Part shown: one piece after another, positions 21,374 through 31,913 of the stretch | How the letters are laid out: each line of letters starts with the position of its first letter | Numbering within the stretch: the stretch's first letter is position 1 | Assembly (NCBI RefSeq): GCF_017348915.1 | Contig: NZ_CP071383.1 | Span: forward strand, 992,001-1,056,000 | Source: Leclercia pneumoniae | GTDB lineage: Bacteria > Pseudomonadota > Gammaproteobacteria > Enterobacterales > Enterobacteriaceae | Reading direction: 5' to 3' | Length of the DNA: 64,000 nucleotides | Notes under the pieces: generated by a model | Seen by the model: only the letters and a program-made list of their open reading frames with translations | Told to the model about the DNA's origin: nothing | The model's database searches: none | Program-made: the position numbers and the translations under genes

Positions 21374-21728
21374 ATGAAGTATGTCGATGGTTTTGTCCTC
21401 GCCGTTCCTGCAGGCAGTAAAGAGGCGTATCGCGAGCTGGCGGCGAAGGCTGCGCCACTCTTTAAAGAATTTGGCGCGCTTCGCATTGTCGAGTGTTGGG
21501 CTGACGACGTGCCGGATGGCAAACTGACCGATTTTCGCATGGCGGTGAAAGCGGAAGAGGGGGGAAGAAGTTGTCTTTAGCTGGATCGAATATCCCTCGA
21601 AGGAGGTGCGTGATGCGGCGAACCAGAAGATGATGAACGATCCCCGCATGAAAGAGATGGGAGATTCCATGCCTTTTGACGGCAAACGGATGATCTACGG
21701 AGGTTTTTCTCCGCTGCTTGACGAGTAA
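21374..21728 (+). pseudogene. ybaA: ybaA (DUF1428), frameshifted
   Basis: The frame opens as E. coli YbaA (MKYVDGFVLAVPAGSKEAYRELAAKAAPLFKEF..., quoted here only in part) but stops after 68 codons. The missing C-terminal half, [17 protein letters not shown] through GGFSPLLDE, is present in the +1-shifted frame and ends at 21728. The break coincides with a run of six G at 21559-21564; five G would restore the 117-residue protein. The function of YbaA is unknown. Either a real recent mutation or a homopolymer sequencing error explains this, since the rest is well preserved. Confidence 0.85.
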
Positions 21729-21735
21729 TCCTGTC

Positions 21736-21758
21736 GCCCGGCACCCGCCGGGCTTTCT
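21736..21758 (+). terminator. Terminator after ybaA
   Basis: GCCCGGC (21736-21742) pairs with GCCGGGC (21747-21753) around ACCC and is followed by TTTCT. It lies between convergent ybaA and pdeB. Confidence 0.75.
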
Positions 21759-21770
21759 GTCAGGTTCGAA

Positions 21771-23330
21771 TTACTCGGGATCCAGGTTGTGTTCGGCCCA
21801 GGTGATAAAGGCCTCCTTCGGTAGTGCCTTGCTGTACAGCCAACCCTGACCATATTGCACACCGTGGCGACGCAACCACTCCAGCTGGCCTTCGGTTTCT
21901 ACCCCTTCTGCCACCATGGCCAGTTTCAATGACTTCGCCATTTCAATGATATGGGGCGTCACGTTTTTATACTCCAGCGCATCAACGAAAGATTTATCGA
22001 TCTTGAGCGTGTCTACGTCCAGATCCTGCAAATAGCTGAGGCTGGAGTAACCTGTTCCGAAATCATCAATATAGATCGCGTGGCCGGCACGCCGAAAACC
22101 CGCAATGGCGGGGGCGCTGACGGCAGGGTCGGCAAATCCCCGCTCGGTGAGCTCCAGCGCTATTTGCGCAGGCGGGATCTGCCACTGGTTCAGTAAGCGG
22201 CTTAATAGTGCAGGCAGCGAGCGGCAAAGCAGATCGGCGGGAGCCAGATTGATAGAGACATGCAGGTGCGGATGCTGGTGTAGCCACTCACCCAGATCCT
22301 CAAAGACCTGCTCAATGATCAACGCCGTCAGATTTGTGATAAGACCGGTCTGTTCCGCCAGCGGGACAAAAATGTCCGGCGAAAGATAGCTTTTATCTTG
22401 CTGCGGCCAGCGGGCAAGAGCTTCTGCACCGATGATGCGACCGCTACTGAGTTCAACGATGGGCTGATAGTGCACAACGATCTCGCGGGCGTTAATGGCA
22501 TCCAGCAGGCGATGCCGGGGAGATTGCAGACGTTTTAAAATTCTCAACACGAACCCGGTCGTTAACACGCTAAGCAAGATACCAAAAGGGAGCCAAAAAT
22601 AGAGCTGATTGAGCCAGTTTTCTTGTAACGGGCGCAGGGAGGACCATGTCACGATTGCGATACCGAGGTCGGGTACGTTGTGAATGTTATAGAGGGTACC
22701 GTCGTACTGCAGATGATTATCTTCGGCTTGCTGAAGCCGATTCAGAAGAGATATCTCGAGATGGCTACTGCTCGCGAAGACGATATTGCGGCGTAATCCA
22801 ACCAGCGCAACCTCAATGGGCCAGGAGCCGAAGGGGAGAACATCGATGAGCGATGCCGGATCCATCATCACGATATAATTGTGCGTGCCAAGCGCCGCCA
22901 TATAACGGTCAACGCCGATATCGTTTTGTGCGGTAAGCCAGGCGCGATAGCCGTCCGGGGTTATCCGCATTGCCCGGGGAAAAGGCTGCCCGTGGCTGGT
23001 ACGTTCCAGCGATGAGCAGAGCGGTTTCAGGTTATCGACGTAAATCACTTCCTGCAGATAGCGATGAGAGAAAGAGACCCGACGCATTTCCAGCGCATGC
23101 TCTGGGCCACAGATCGGTCCCTTAAACTGCTGCATGTGCATCAGAGCGGATTTTCCCTGTGCCAGTACCCGATTCGTACGAAGCAGTATGCGGGACGAGT
23201 AATTATCCAGGTCTGTATAAAACTTCTCTTCGGCATGGCGGTGAGCGAGCCATACGCTCAGGCCCAGCGGTGCAAGCACGGCAAGAATCAGTACGCAGGT
23301 CACCAGCTTGACCAGGTGTCGGGTTGTCAT
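21771..23330 (-). CDS. pdeB: Membrane cyclic-di-GMP phosphodiesterase PdeB (YlaB), CSS motif and EAL
   Basis: The protein has 519 residues. A membrane helix (about 8-28) and a second (about 243-265) flank a periplasmic CSS-motif sensor domain with the motif Cys-Ser-Ser at 105-107. The cytoplasmic EAL domain (about 275-510) has a full E303-A304-L305 motif in GAEALARW and the metal/catalytic motifs NLAPADL, ELTERGF and DDFGTGYSSLSYL, so it should be active. It degrades c-di-GMP and favours motility over biofilm; the CSS cysteine pair is regulated by periplasmic disulfide formation in related proteins. Confidence 0.94.
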   Translation of the reverse strand: MTTRHLVKLVTCVLILAVLAPLGLSVWLAHRHAEEKFYTDLDNYSSRILLRTNRVLAQGKSALMHMQQFKGPICGPEHALEMRRVSFSHRYLQEVIYVDNLKPLCSSLERTSHGQPFPRAMRITPDGYRAWLTAQNDIGVDRYMAALGTHNYIVMMDPASLIDVLPFGSWPIEVALVGLRRNIVFASSSHLEISLLNRLQQAEDNHLQYDGTLYNIHNVPDLGIAIVTWSSLRPLQENWLNQLYFWLPFGILLSVLTTGFVLRILKRLQSPRHRLLDAINAREIVVHYQPIVELSSGRIIGAEALARWPQQDKSYLSPDIFVPLAEQTGLITNLTALIIEQVFEDLGEWLHQHPHLHVSINLAPADLLCRSLPALLSRLLNQWQIPPAQIALELTERGFADPAVSAPAIAGFRRAGHAIYIDDFGTGYSSLSYLQDLDVDTLKIDKSFVDALEYKNVTPHIIEMAKSLKLAMVAEGVETEGQLEWLRRHGVQYGQGWLYSKALPKEAFITWAEHNLDPE

Positions 23331-23515
23331 GCTCCAGTTTCCTTTTTGCCACGCCAGTACCTGTGGCGCGCAAGCGAATGACGGAATAGAGAGAGTGGCT
23401 TAATAATAGTGTTATAGCACGCGGCTGACGTTGATTTCATTCAACACAATCACGCTGCGAAAAGAGCGCGAGGGTTTAAGGCGGTTGTTTTTATCATCAG
23501 CCTCAGATAAGCTAA

Positions 23516-23532
23516 TTGTTATGTTATAACAA
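23516..23532. promoter_or_regulatory. Zur box upstream of rpmE2-rpmJ2
   Basis: TTGTTAT-GTT-ATAACAA is a perfect 7+3+7 dyad that matches the core of the Zur consensus (TGTTAT-3 nt-ATAACA). It ends 17 bp before the L31B start at 23550, as expected for repression of zinc-free ribosomal protein genes when zinc is sufficient. Confidence 0.85.
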
Positions 23533-23549
23533 AACATGACGAGATGAAG

Positions 23550-23810
23550 ATGAAACAGAATATTCACCCCCACTACCGTACTGTCGTGTTTCACGACACC
23601 AGCGCCAATGCGTTCTTCAAAGTCGGCTCAACCATCAAAACCGATCGTGAAATCGAGCTCGACGGGCAGACATGGCCCTATGTGACCATCGACGTGTCGT
23701 CGCAATCACATCCATTTTATACCGGCAAACAGAAAGCGTTCTCCAGCGAGGGCAGTACGGCGCGTTTCCGTCAGCGCTTTGGCCGTTTTATCGATGTTAA
23801 AAGAGGTTAA
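23550..23810 (+). CDS. rpmE2: 50S ribosomal protein L31 type B (zinc-independent)
   Basis: The protein has 86 residues and resembles E. coli YkgM. It lacks the CxxC zinc ligands of the ordinary L31 and replaces it on ribosomes when zinc is scarce, which frees zinc. Conserved parts are [26 protein letters not shown] and [10 protein letters not shown] chose the ATG at 23550 (MKQNIHP) because family members start this way; the ATG at 23544 is possible. It forms an operon with rpmJ2, 2 bp downstream, under a Zur box. Confidence 0.93.
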   Translation: MKQNIHPHYRTVVFHDTSANAFFKVGSTIKTDREIELDGQTWPYVTIDVSSQSHPFYTGKQKAFSSEGSTARFRQRFGRFIDVKRG

Positions 23811-23812
23811 AC

Positions 23813-23953
23813 ATGCAGGTTCTGAACTCATTACGCAGTGCAAAACAGCGCCACCCTGATTGTCAGATCGTAAAGCGTAAAGGGCGACTTTATGTCATCT
23901 GCAAATCAAATCCGCGCTTTAAGGCGGTGCAGGGGCGTAAAAAGAGACGTTAA
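23813..23953 (+). CDS. rpmJ2: 50S ribosomal protein L36 type B (zinc-independent)
   Basis: The protein has 46 residues ([20 protein letters not shown] ... VQGRKKRR) and differs from E. coli YkgO at only a few positions. It lacks the full C-x2-C-x12-C-x4-H zinc ribbon of RpmJ. It starts 2 bp after the rpmE2 stop, so the two are made together under Zur control. Confidence 0.93.
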   Translation: MQVLNSLRSAKQRHPDCQIVKRKGRLYVICKSNPRFKAVQGRKKRR

Positions 23954-23983
23954 GCGTAGCGTCTGTTTATCGGAGAAGGGCTG

Positions 23984-24012
23984 CTTGCTGCCGACGGGAT
24001 GTCGGCGGCAAG
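23984..24012. terminator. Hairpin between convergent rpmJ2 and ylaC
   Basis: CTTGCTGCCGAC (23984-23995) pairs with GTCGGCGGCAAG (24001-24012) with one T-G wobble around loop GGGAT. No T run follows, so it may be a weak bidirectional terminator or RNA 3'-end stabiliser. Confidence 0.5.
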
Positions 24013-24024
24013 TCAGGCGCAACA

Positions 24025-24489
24025 TCAGGCAGGCGTGCGGGAGAGGGTAAACACGTCGTAGAAAGAGAGCTCGCCTTTGGTGGCGATCATTTTTTGCAGC
24101 TTAGCTTTTTGTTCTTCTTCGACCTGCGGTGAGTGCAGGATATCGTCGATCAGCTGGCCCGGCACATAGCGGGTGTTGTACCACTCCCCGTTGTAGCACA
24201 CGCGGAAATCAAGCACATCGATATCTTCATAGCGGTAGCGGGGATTCACATCGAAGAAAAAGAATGCGTTAAAGACAATAAACAGAATCACCAACAACCA
24301 CACGGATCCCACCAGGGTCTCCGACTGCAACATCACCACCAATGTCGCCAGCCAGGCGGCGTACATGGCAACGAATAACCCAGGGTGTTTACGAATAAAG
24401 CTGATGCTAAAACGCGGCTTGTTGTCGCGCTTTTCACGCGCGTTGAGATCGTCGATGGTTTCGGTGAGCAGGCGCTGTATTTCGGTCAT
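24025..24489 (-). CDS. ylaC: Inner-membrane protein YlaC
   Basis: The protein has 154 residues. Two close hydrophobic helices (about 36-56 and 62-80, [18 protein letters not shown] and [17 protein letters not shown]) anchor it in the inner membrane, and the C-terminal 75 residues ([24 protein letters not shown]...) are probably cytoplasmic. The function is unknown. It is colinear with E. coli YlaC and sits next to pdeB as in E. coli, with rpmE2-rpmJ2 inserted between. Confidence 0.92.
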   Translation of the reverse strand: MTEIQRLLTETIDDLNAREKRDNKPRFSISFIRKHPGLFVAMYAAWLATLVVMLQSETLVGSVWLLVILFIVFNAFFFFDVNPRYRYEDIDVLDFRVCYNGEWYNTRYVPGQLIDDILHSPQVEEEQKAKLQKMIATKGELSFYDVFTLSRTPA

Positions 24490-24763
24490 CTTCTGCCTTT
24501 AAAAGTCGGTACACACAGGGGAACCTGTACATTTTAAGTGACCCTATTGTTCGAAAAAAGTAACAGTTTCACCGCGAAAAAACATAACAGTTGCAGTGGC
24601 GTGGACGGTGGTCAACATTAAAGGGCGGCTTAAGGCGAAGCAGGGTATCCCGGGGCGATGAGTTTCGCCCGCACGTGCCGGAAGCGGCGAACCGCCATAG
24701 TGACATAAATCGAGAAGTTAACGACAAACGGGGTTTCGCTGTCTCATTAAATCAGGCAAATGA

Positions 24764-24982
24764 TTAACGTACAAATTTCCACACAGATGTAGGGATTTTA
24801 TCGTACAGCTTATTCATCGTCAGTTCTGCAAGGCGATGATCGGCTGCTGAATAAAATACCGCCAGCTCATTATCCGAAAGCTCATATTTATTTTTTTCAA
24901 TAACGCGCTCCAGCGTATCAATTGACTGACAACGTCGCAGACGCATCAAATAATCTGTTTTAGTTAATGGTTTTTCAGACAT
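24764..24982 (-). CDS. hha: Haemolysin expression modulator Hha
   Basis: The 72-residue protein is almost identical to E. coli Hha. It is a small helical partner that binds H-NS and sharpens silencing of horizontally acquired DNA, and it is the toxin-like member of the hha-tomB pair. It lies 8 bp after tomB in the same direction. The maa gene found next to hha in E. coli is absent: the 274 bp between hha and ylaC (24490-24763) show no gene. Confidence 0.97.
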   Translation of the reverse strand: MSEKPLTKTDYLMRLRRCQSIDTLERVIEKNKYELSDNELAVFYSAADHRLAELTMNKLYDKIPTSVWKFVR

Positions 24983-24990
24983 AAATCCAC

Positions 24991-25383
24991 CTAATTGTTT
25001 GTAATAGTTTTAACATACGAGCCTAAAGGATTTGCTCTGCTTGCATTCACAAAACAGCGAAAGAGGCGATTGCCAGATTTACGCCATTTCTGCAAATCTT
25101 GTGAGTTAATGCCATAGCTACTGAACAGCATAAATGTATCGTCCAGGTACTCGTCAATTTGCTCGATCAACTTATTATCTTCGTTGTACTTAATTTTATA
25201 ATTAAGAGCGAAGGTCGCTATATGTTCAATGAGCTCGTTTAACTGCAAATTGATGGCAGAGGTTGGGTCATTAACCCAGCCATGGTTGCTGTCATCAAGG
25301 TTGGCGAGGCAATCATGGTACAAGGATTCACAGAGAAATTTCAACTGCGCAATATCATGCCTTTTTGGAGAGTATTCGTCCAT
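24991..25383 (-). CDS. tomB: Hha toxicity modulator / biofilm regulator TomB
   Basis: The protein has 130 residues; E. coli TomB has 124. The body ([29 protein letters not shown] in part) is strongly conserved. The last residues ([10 protein letters not shown]) differ from E. coli and make it slightly longer. TomB neutralises Hha, in an oxygen-dependent manner by Cys oxidation. The ATG at 25383 gives the family start; the longer start at 25443 is not supported. An IS1 copy sits about 80 bp upstream, in the likely promoter region. Confidence 0.94.
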   Translation of the reverse strand: MDEYSPKRHDIAQLKFLCESLYHDCLANLDDSNHGWVNDPTSAINLQLNELIEHIATFALNYKIKYNEDNKLIEQIDEYLDDTFMLFSSYGINSQDLQKWRKSGNRLFRCFVNASRANPLGSYVKTITNN

Positions 25384-25463
25384 AGCGCATCCCCTTCTGA
25401 GTGATTTTTTACTCACCGAACATCGATTTCGGGATGGATACAACTTACTAAAAACCTTTCAAA

Positions 25464-25472
25464 CGGCGCTTT
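25464..25472. repeat. IS1 target site duplication, left copy
   Basis: CGGCGCTTT immediately left of IS1, identical to the copy at 26241-26249. Nine bp is the usual IS1 duplication. Confidence 0.95.
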
Positions 25473-25527
25473 GGTGATGCTGCCAACTTACTGATTTAGT
25501 GTATGATGGTGTTTTTGAGGTGCTCCA

Positions 25528-25803
25528 GTGGCTTCTGTTTCTATCAGCTGTCCCTCCTGTTCAGCTACTGACGGGGTGGTGCGTAACGGCAAAAGCACCG
25601 CCGGACATCAGCGCTATCTCTGCTCTCACTGCCGTAAAACATGGCAACTGCAGTTCACTTACACCGCTTCTCAACCCGGTACGCACCAGAAAATCATTGA
25701 TATGGCCATGAATGGCGTTGGATGCCGGGCAACCGCCCGCATTATGGGCGTTGGCCTCAACACGATTTTACGTCACTTAAAAAACTCAGGCCGCAGTCGG
25801 TAA
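25528..25803 (+). CDS. insA: IS1 protein InsA
   Basis: The 91-residue product starts at GTG 25528. It has a Cys4-type zinc finger ([11 protein letters not shown] ... CSHCRKTW) and a helix-turn-helix ([20 protein letters not shown]). Alone it binds the IS1 ends and represses the element. Fused to InsB' by a -1 shift at AAAAAAC (25779-25785), it gives the transposase InsAB'. Confidence 0.97.
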
Positions 25804-26225
25804 CCTCGCGCATACAGCCGGGCAGTGACGTCATCGTCTGCGCGGAAATGGACGAACAGTGGGGCTATGTCGGGGCTAAATCGCTCCAGCGCTGGCTGTT
25901 TTACGCGTATGACAGGCTCCGGAAGACGGTTGTTGCGCACGTATTCGGTGAACGCACTATGGCGACGCTGGGGCGTCTTATGAGCCTGCTGTCACCCTTT
26001 GACGTGGTGATATGGATGACGGATGGCTGGCCGCTGTATGAATCCCGCCTGAAGGGAAAGCTGCACGTAATCAGCAAGCGATATACGCAGCGAATTGAGC
26101 GGCATAACCTGAATCTGAGGCAGCACCTGGCACGGCTGGGACGGAAGTCGCTGTCGTTCTCAAAATCGGTGGAGCTGCATGACAAAGTCATCGGGCATTA
26201 TCTGAACATAAAACACTATCAATAA
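25722..26225 (+). CDS. insB: IS1 transposase catalytic part InsB'
   Basis: This 167-codon frame overlaps insA in the -1 register and is normally read only after frameshifting at 25779-25785, so the ATG at 25722 is not necessarily a true start. It contains the DDE-type catalytic residues, for example Asp in EMDEQWGYV and in [11 protein letters not shown], and ends in [20 protein letters not shown]. Confidence 0.95.
25779..25785 (+). other. Programmed -1 frameshift site of IS1
   Basis: AAAAAAC lies near the end of insA and is the known slippery heptamer that fuses InsA to InsB'. Confidence 0.92.
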
Positions 26226-26240
26226 GTTGGAGTCATTACC

Positions 26241-26249
26241 CGGCGCTTT
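26241..26249. repeat. IS1 target site duplication, right copy
   Basis: CGGCGCTTT directly follows IS1 and matches 25464-25472 exactly. Confidence 0.95.
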
Positions 26250-26599
26250 TTCCTCTTCTCTTTAACTATAAGACACTCTGATTCGGATTTCACCGCGCTA
26301 TTACGAAAAATTACAATTACGCAGCACGAACGCAGGATGTTGCCATCTAATCCGATGAGTTAAAGGAAAAATTATCTTACATCTATAGCAATCATGATGT
26401 TACTGGCGAACCCAGTATGGAAACAGACATAACTTAAGAACATTAAGGGCAGTCGCCAGGAATAATCTTATTATAGTGGGGCCTTTCCATAAATTTGAGA
26501 ATTTATGTAAAAGATTTCGTTTAAATATGATATGCCCTCAGAGAATGGCATTAAATAAATAATTCGCAATAAGCGTATTTTATGATTTTCATTAGAGAT
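26250..26599. other. Intergenic region between IS1 and the acrB terminator
   Basis: About 350 bp of AT-rich sequence with no ORF or RNA gene that I can support. Before the IS1 insertion it was continuous with the tomB upstream region, so it may hold displaced tomB-hha regulatory DNA. Confidence 0.6.
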
Positions 26600-26626
26600 A
26601 AAAAAGGCCGCAAATGCGGCCTTTTT
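26600..26626 (-). terminator. Terminator of acrAB
   Basis: AAAAAGGCCGCA (26601-26612) pairs with TGCGGCCTTTTT (26615-26626), a perfect 12-bp stem with A and T runs on both sides. It follows the acrB stop on the minus strand. Confidence 0.92.
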
Positions 26627-26651
26627 ATCGAGTGAAACCGGTATCGGTCAC

Positions 26652-29792
<3,141 letters not shown>

Positions 29793-29811
29793 TTAACGGC
29801 TCCTGTTTAAG

Positions 29812-31005
29812 TTAAGACTTGGACTGATCTGACTGGCCAGCGGCCGAAGCTTGTTGTTTATCGTCAGAGGCAACTTCCTGCGCTTTAACTTGTGCGCCTG
29901 GACGTACTTTCTGCAAGCCGGTCACAATGACGCGATCGCCATCTTTCAGACCTTTCGTTACCAGCCATTTATCACCAATTGCCTGAGTGGCAGTGATGTT
30001 GCGGGTTTCGACTTTATCTTCTGCGCCAACAACCAGTACGCTCGCATCACCGCGCGGTGTACGAGTGACACCCTGCTGAGGTACCAGCAGTGCTGTTGGG
30101 TTTGTCCCTTCTTCCAGGTTCGCACGCACGAACATACCTGGCAGCAGCGTATGGTTCGGGTTCGGGAAGATGGCACGCAGGGTAATAGAGCCTGTGGTCT
30201 GGTCAACGGTGACGTCCGAGAATTCCAGCGTTCCCGCTTCAGGGAATTTAATGCCATCGCTGGTCACCAGTTCCACTTTCGCTTTGCCGTTCTCTTGTTT
30301 CAGCGTGCAGTTTTCCAGCTCTTGCTTCAGGCGCAGGAAATCGTTGCTGGATTGGGTGACGTCCACATAAATCGGGTCGAGCTGTTGCACGGTGGCCAGC
30401 GCGGTGGTTTGACCGTTCTGCACCAACGCCCCTTCGGTGACGGACGATTTACCGATACGGCCGCTGATAGGTGAGGTGACCTTAGTATAGGCCAGGTTAA
30501 TACGTGCAGTCTCAACGGCGGCTTTTGCCGCGACAACCGCCGCACTCGCCTGCTGGGCATCTGCCAGAGCGCTATCATATTCTTGTTGGCTAATGTACTG
30601 GGTACCCAACAGTTTCTGATAACGGTTAACCGTCAGCTGTGCGATCTTCGCCGCGGCCTGTGCTTTGGCCAGATCGCCTTTCGCGCTTTCGTAAGAGGCC
30701 TGATAGGTTGCTGGATCAATCTGATACAGAGAGTCACCCGCTTTAACATCGCCACCTTCGGTGAAATTACGTTTCAGGATAATGCCATTCACCTGAGGAC
30801 GAACTTCCGCAATACGGTAAGCGCTGGTACGACCGGGCAATTCAGTGGTTATCTGAAGAGGTTCAGTTTTGAGCGTCACAACGCCAACTTCTGGCATCTG
30901 TTGCGCTCCTTGTTGAGCCTGTTTGTCGTCACATCCTGTAAGCGCTAAGCTGCCTGAGAGCATCAGAACGACCGCCAGAGGCGTTAACCCTCTGTTTTTG
31001 TTCAT
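29812..31005 (-). CDS. acrA: Efflux adaptor lipoprotein AcrA
   Basis: The protein has 397 residues, the E. coli length. The signal peptide ends in the lipobox LTGC, so it is anchored to the inner membrane. Lipoyl halves, an alpha-helical hairpin (about 95-170) and beta-barrel domains follow the membrane fusion protein order. It joins AcrB to TolC. The ATG at 31005 gives MNKNRGLTPLAVVLMLSGSL; a longer frame reaching 31065 runs into the promoter region. Confidence 0.97.
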   Translation of the reverse strand: MNKNRGLTPLAVVLMLSGSLALTGCDDKQAQQGAQQMPEVGVVTLKTEPLQITTELPGRTSAYRIAEVRPQVNGIILKRNFTEGGDVKAGDSLYQIDPATYQASYESAKGDLAKAQAAAKIAQLTVNRYQKLLGTQYISQQEYDSALADAQQASAAVVAAKAAVETARINLAYTKVTSPISGRIGKSSVTEGALVQNGQTTALATVQQLDPIYVDVTQSSNDFLRLKQELENCTLKQENGKAKVELVTSDGIKFPEAGTLEFSDVTVDQTTGSITLRAIFPNPNHTLLPGMFVRANLEEGTNPTALLVPQQGVTRTPRGDASVLVVGAEDKVETRNITATQAIGDKWLVTKGLKDGDRVIVTGLQKVRPGAQVKAQEVASDDKQQASAAGQSDQSKS

Positions 31006-31095
31006 ATGTAAACCTCGAGTGTCCGATTTCAAATTGATCAATGGATCAAACGTCCACAAACCCATTGCTGCGTTTATATTATCGTCGTGCTATGG

Positions 31096-31119
31096 TACAT
31101 ACATTCATAAATGTATGTA
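31096..31119. promoter_or_regulatory. AcrR operator
   Basis: A 24-bp palindrome whose arms are TACATACATT and AATGTATGTA lies between acrA and acrR, matching the known AcrR operator arms. It overlaps the divergent promoters and allows repression of acrAB and self-repression of acrR. Confidence 0.92.
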
Positions 31120-31147
31120 AATCTGACTCCTGTTAATTCACCAAGGT

Positions 31148-31801
31148 ATGGCACGAAAAACCAAACAACAAGCACTTGAGACGCGACAACACATTCTTGA
31201 TGTTGCTATGCGCTTGTTCTCGCAACAGGGTGTCTCTTCCACCTCGCTGGCGCAGATTGCGCAAGCGGCGGGCGTGACACGGGGCGCGATTTACTGGCAT
31301 TTCAAAAATAAGTCAGATTTATTTGGTGAAATTTGGGAGCTTTCAGAATCCAGTATTGGCGATCTTGAGACTGAGTATCGGGCAAAATTCCCTGACGATC
31401 CACTGTCCGTTCTCAGAGAAATTCTGGTCTATGTTCTTGAGGCGACAGTTAATGAAGAGCGTCGCCGATTAATGATGGAAATTATCTTTCATAAATGTGA
31501 ATTTGTCGGCGAAATGGCCGTTGTGCAACAAGCGCAGCGACGCCTTTGCCTTGAGAGCTACGATCGTATAGAACAGTCACTTGTACACTGTATTAATGCG
31601 AAAATGCTCCCCGCCAATTTACTTACCCGCCGTGCCGCAATTCTGATGCGCAGTTATATCTCCGGGATAATGGAGAACTGGCTCTTTGCCCCCCAGTCGT
31701 TCGATTTAAAACGCGAGGCGAGGGACTATGTAGAGATTCTGCTGGAGATGTACCAGCTCTGCCCCACGCTGCGATCCAGCCCCGACATCTTATCCGCCTG
31801 A
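31148..31801 (+). CDS. acrR: TetR-family repressor AcrR
   Basis: The protein has 217 residues (E. coli 215). The TetR helix-turn-helix (about 10-56, [13 protein letters not shown] ... [16 protein letters not shown]) is intact, and the all-helical ligand domain follows. AcrR releases its operator when bound by drugs and so derepresses acrAB. No truncation is seen, which argues for normal AcrR control. Confidence 0.97.
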   Translation: MARKTKQQALETRQHILDVAMRLFSQQGVSSTSLAQIAQAAGVTRGAIYWHFKNKSDLFGEIWELSESSIGDLETEYRAKFPDDPLSVLREILVYVLEATVNEERRRLMMEIIFHKCEFVGEMAVVQQAQRRLCLESYDRIEQSLVHCINAKMLPANLLTRRAAILMRSYISGIMENWLFAPQSFDLKREARDYVEILLEMYQLCPTLRSSPDILSA

Positions 31802-31913
31802 GTAGCCAGGAATTTTCCTGGTCGAAAGCGTTGGCGCTATTCCGCTTCCGGTTGCCGTGATATTCTTCACGCCTAACCAATTTGGCCATCCATTGCACAG
31901 CATACCAACCACT

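Larger units (their letters stand above)
25473..26240 (+). mobile_element. Complete insertion sequence IS1 (768 bp)
   Basis: The element starts GGTGATGCTGCCAACTTACT and ends GTTGGAGTCATTACC, the imperfect IS1 terminal inverted repeats. It is exactly 768 bp, the canonical IS1 length. It carries intact insA and insB' with the AAAAAAC frameshift site and is flanked by perfect 9-bp duplications. All parts needed for movement are present, so it is probably active. It separates the tomB upstream region from the acrB 3' side. Confidence 0.98.

Noticed and set aside
24490..24763. Possible relic of maa between ylaC and hha
   Set aside because: No stretch translates to a maltose acetyltransferase-like sequence in any frame; only small hairpin-prone GC repeats are seen.
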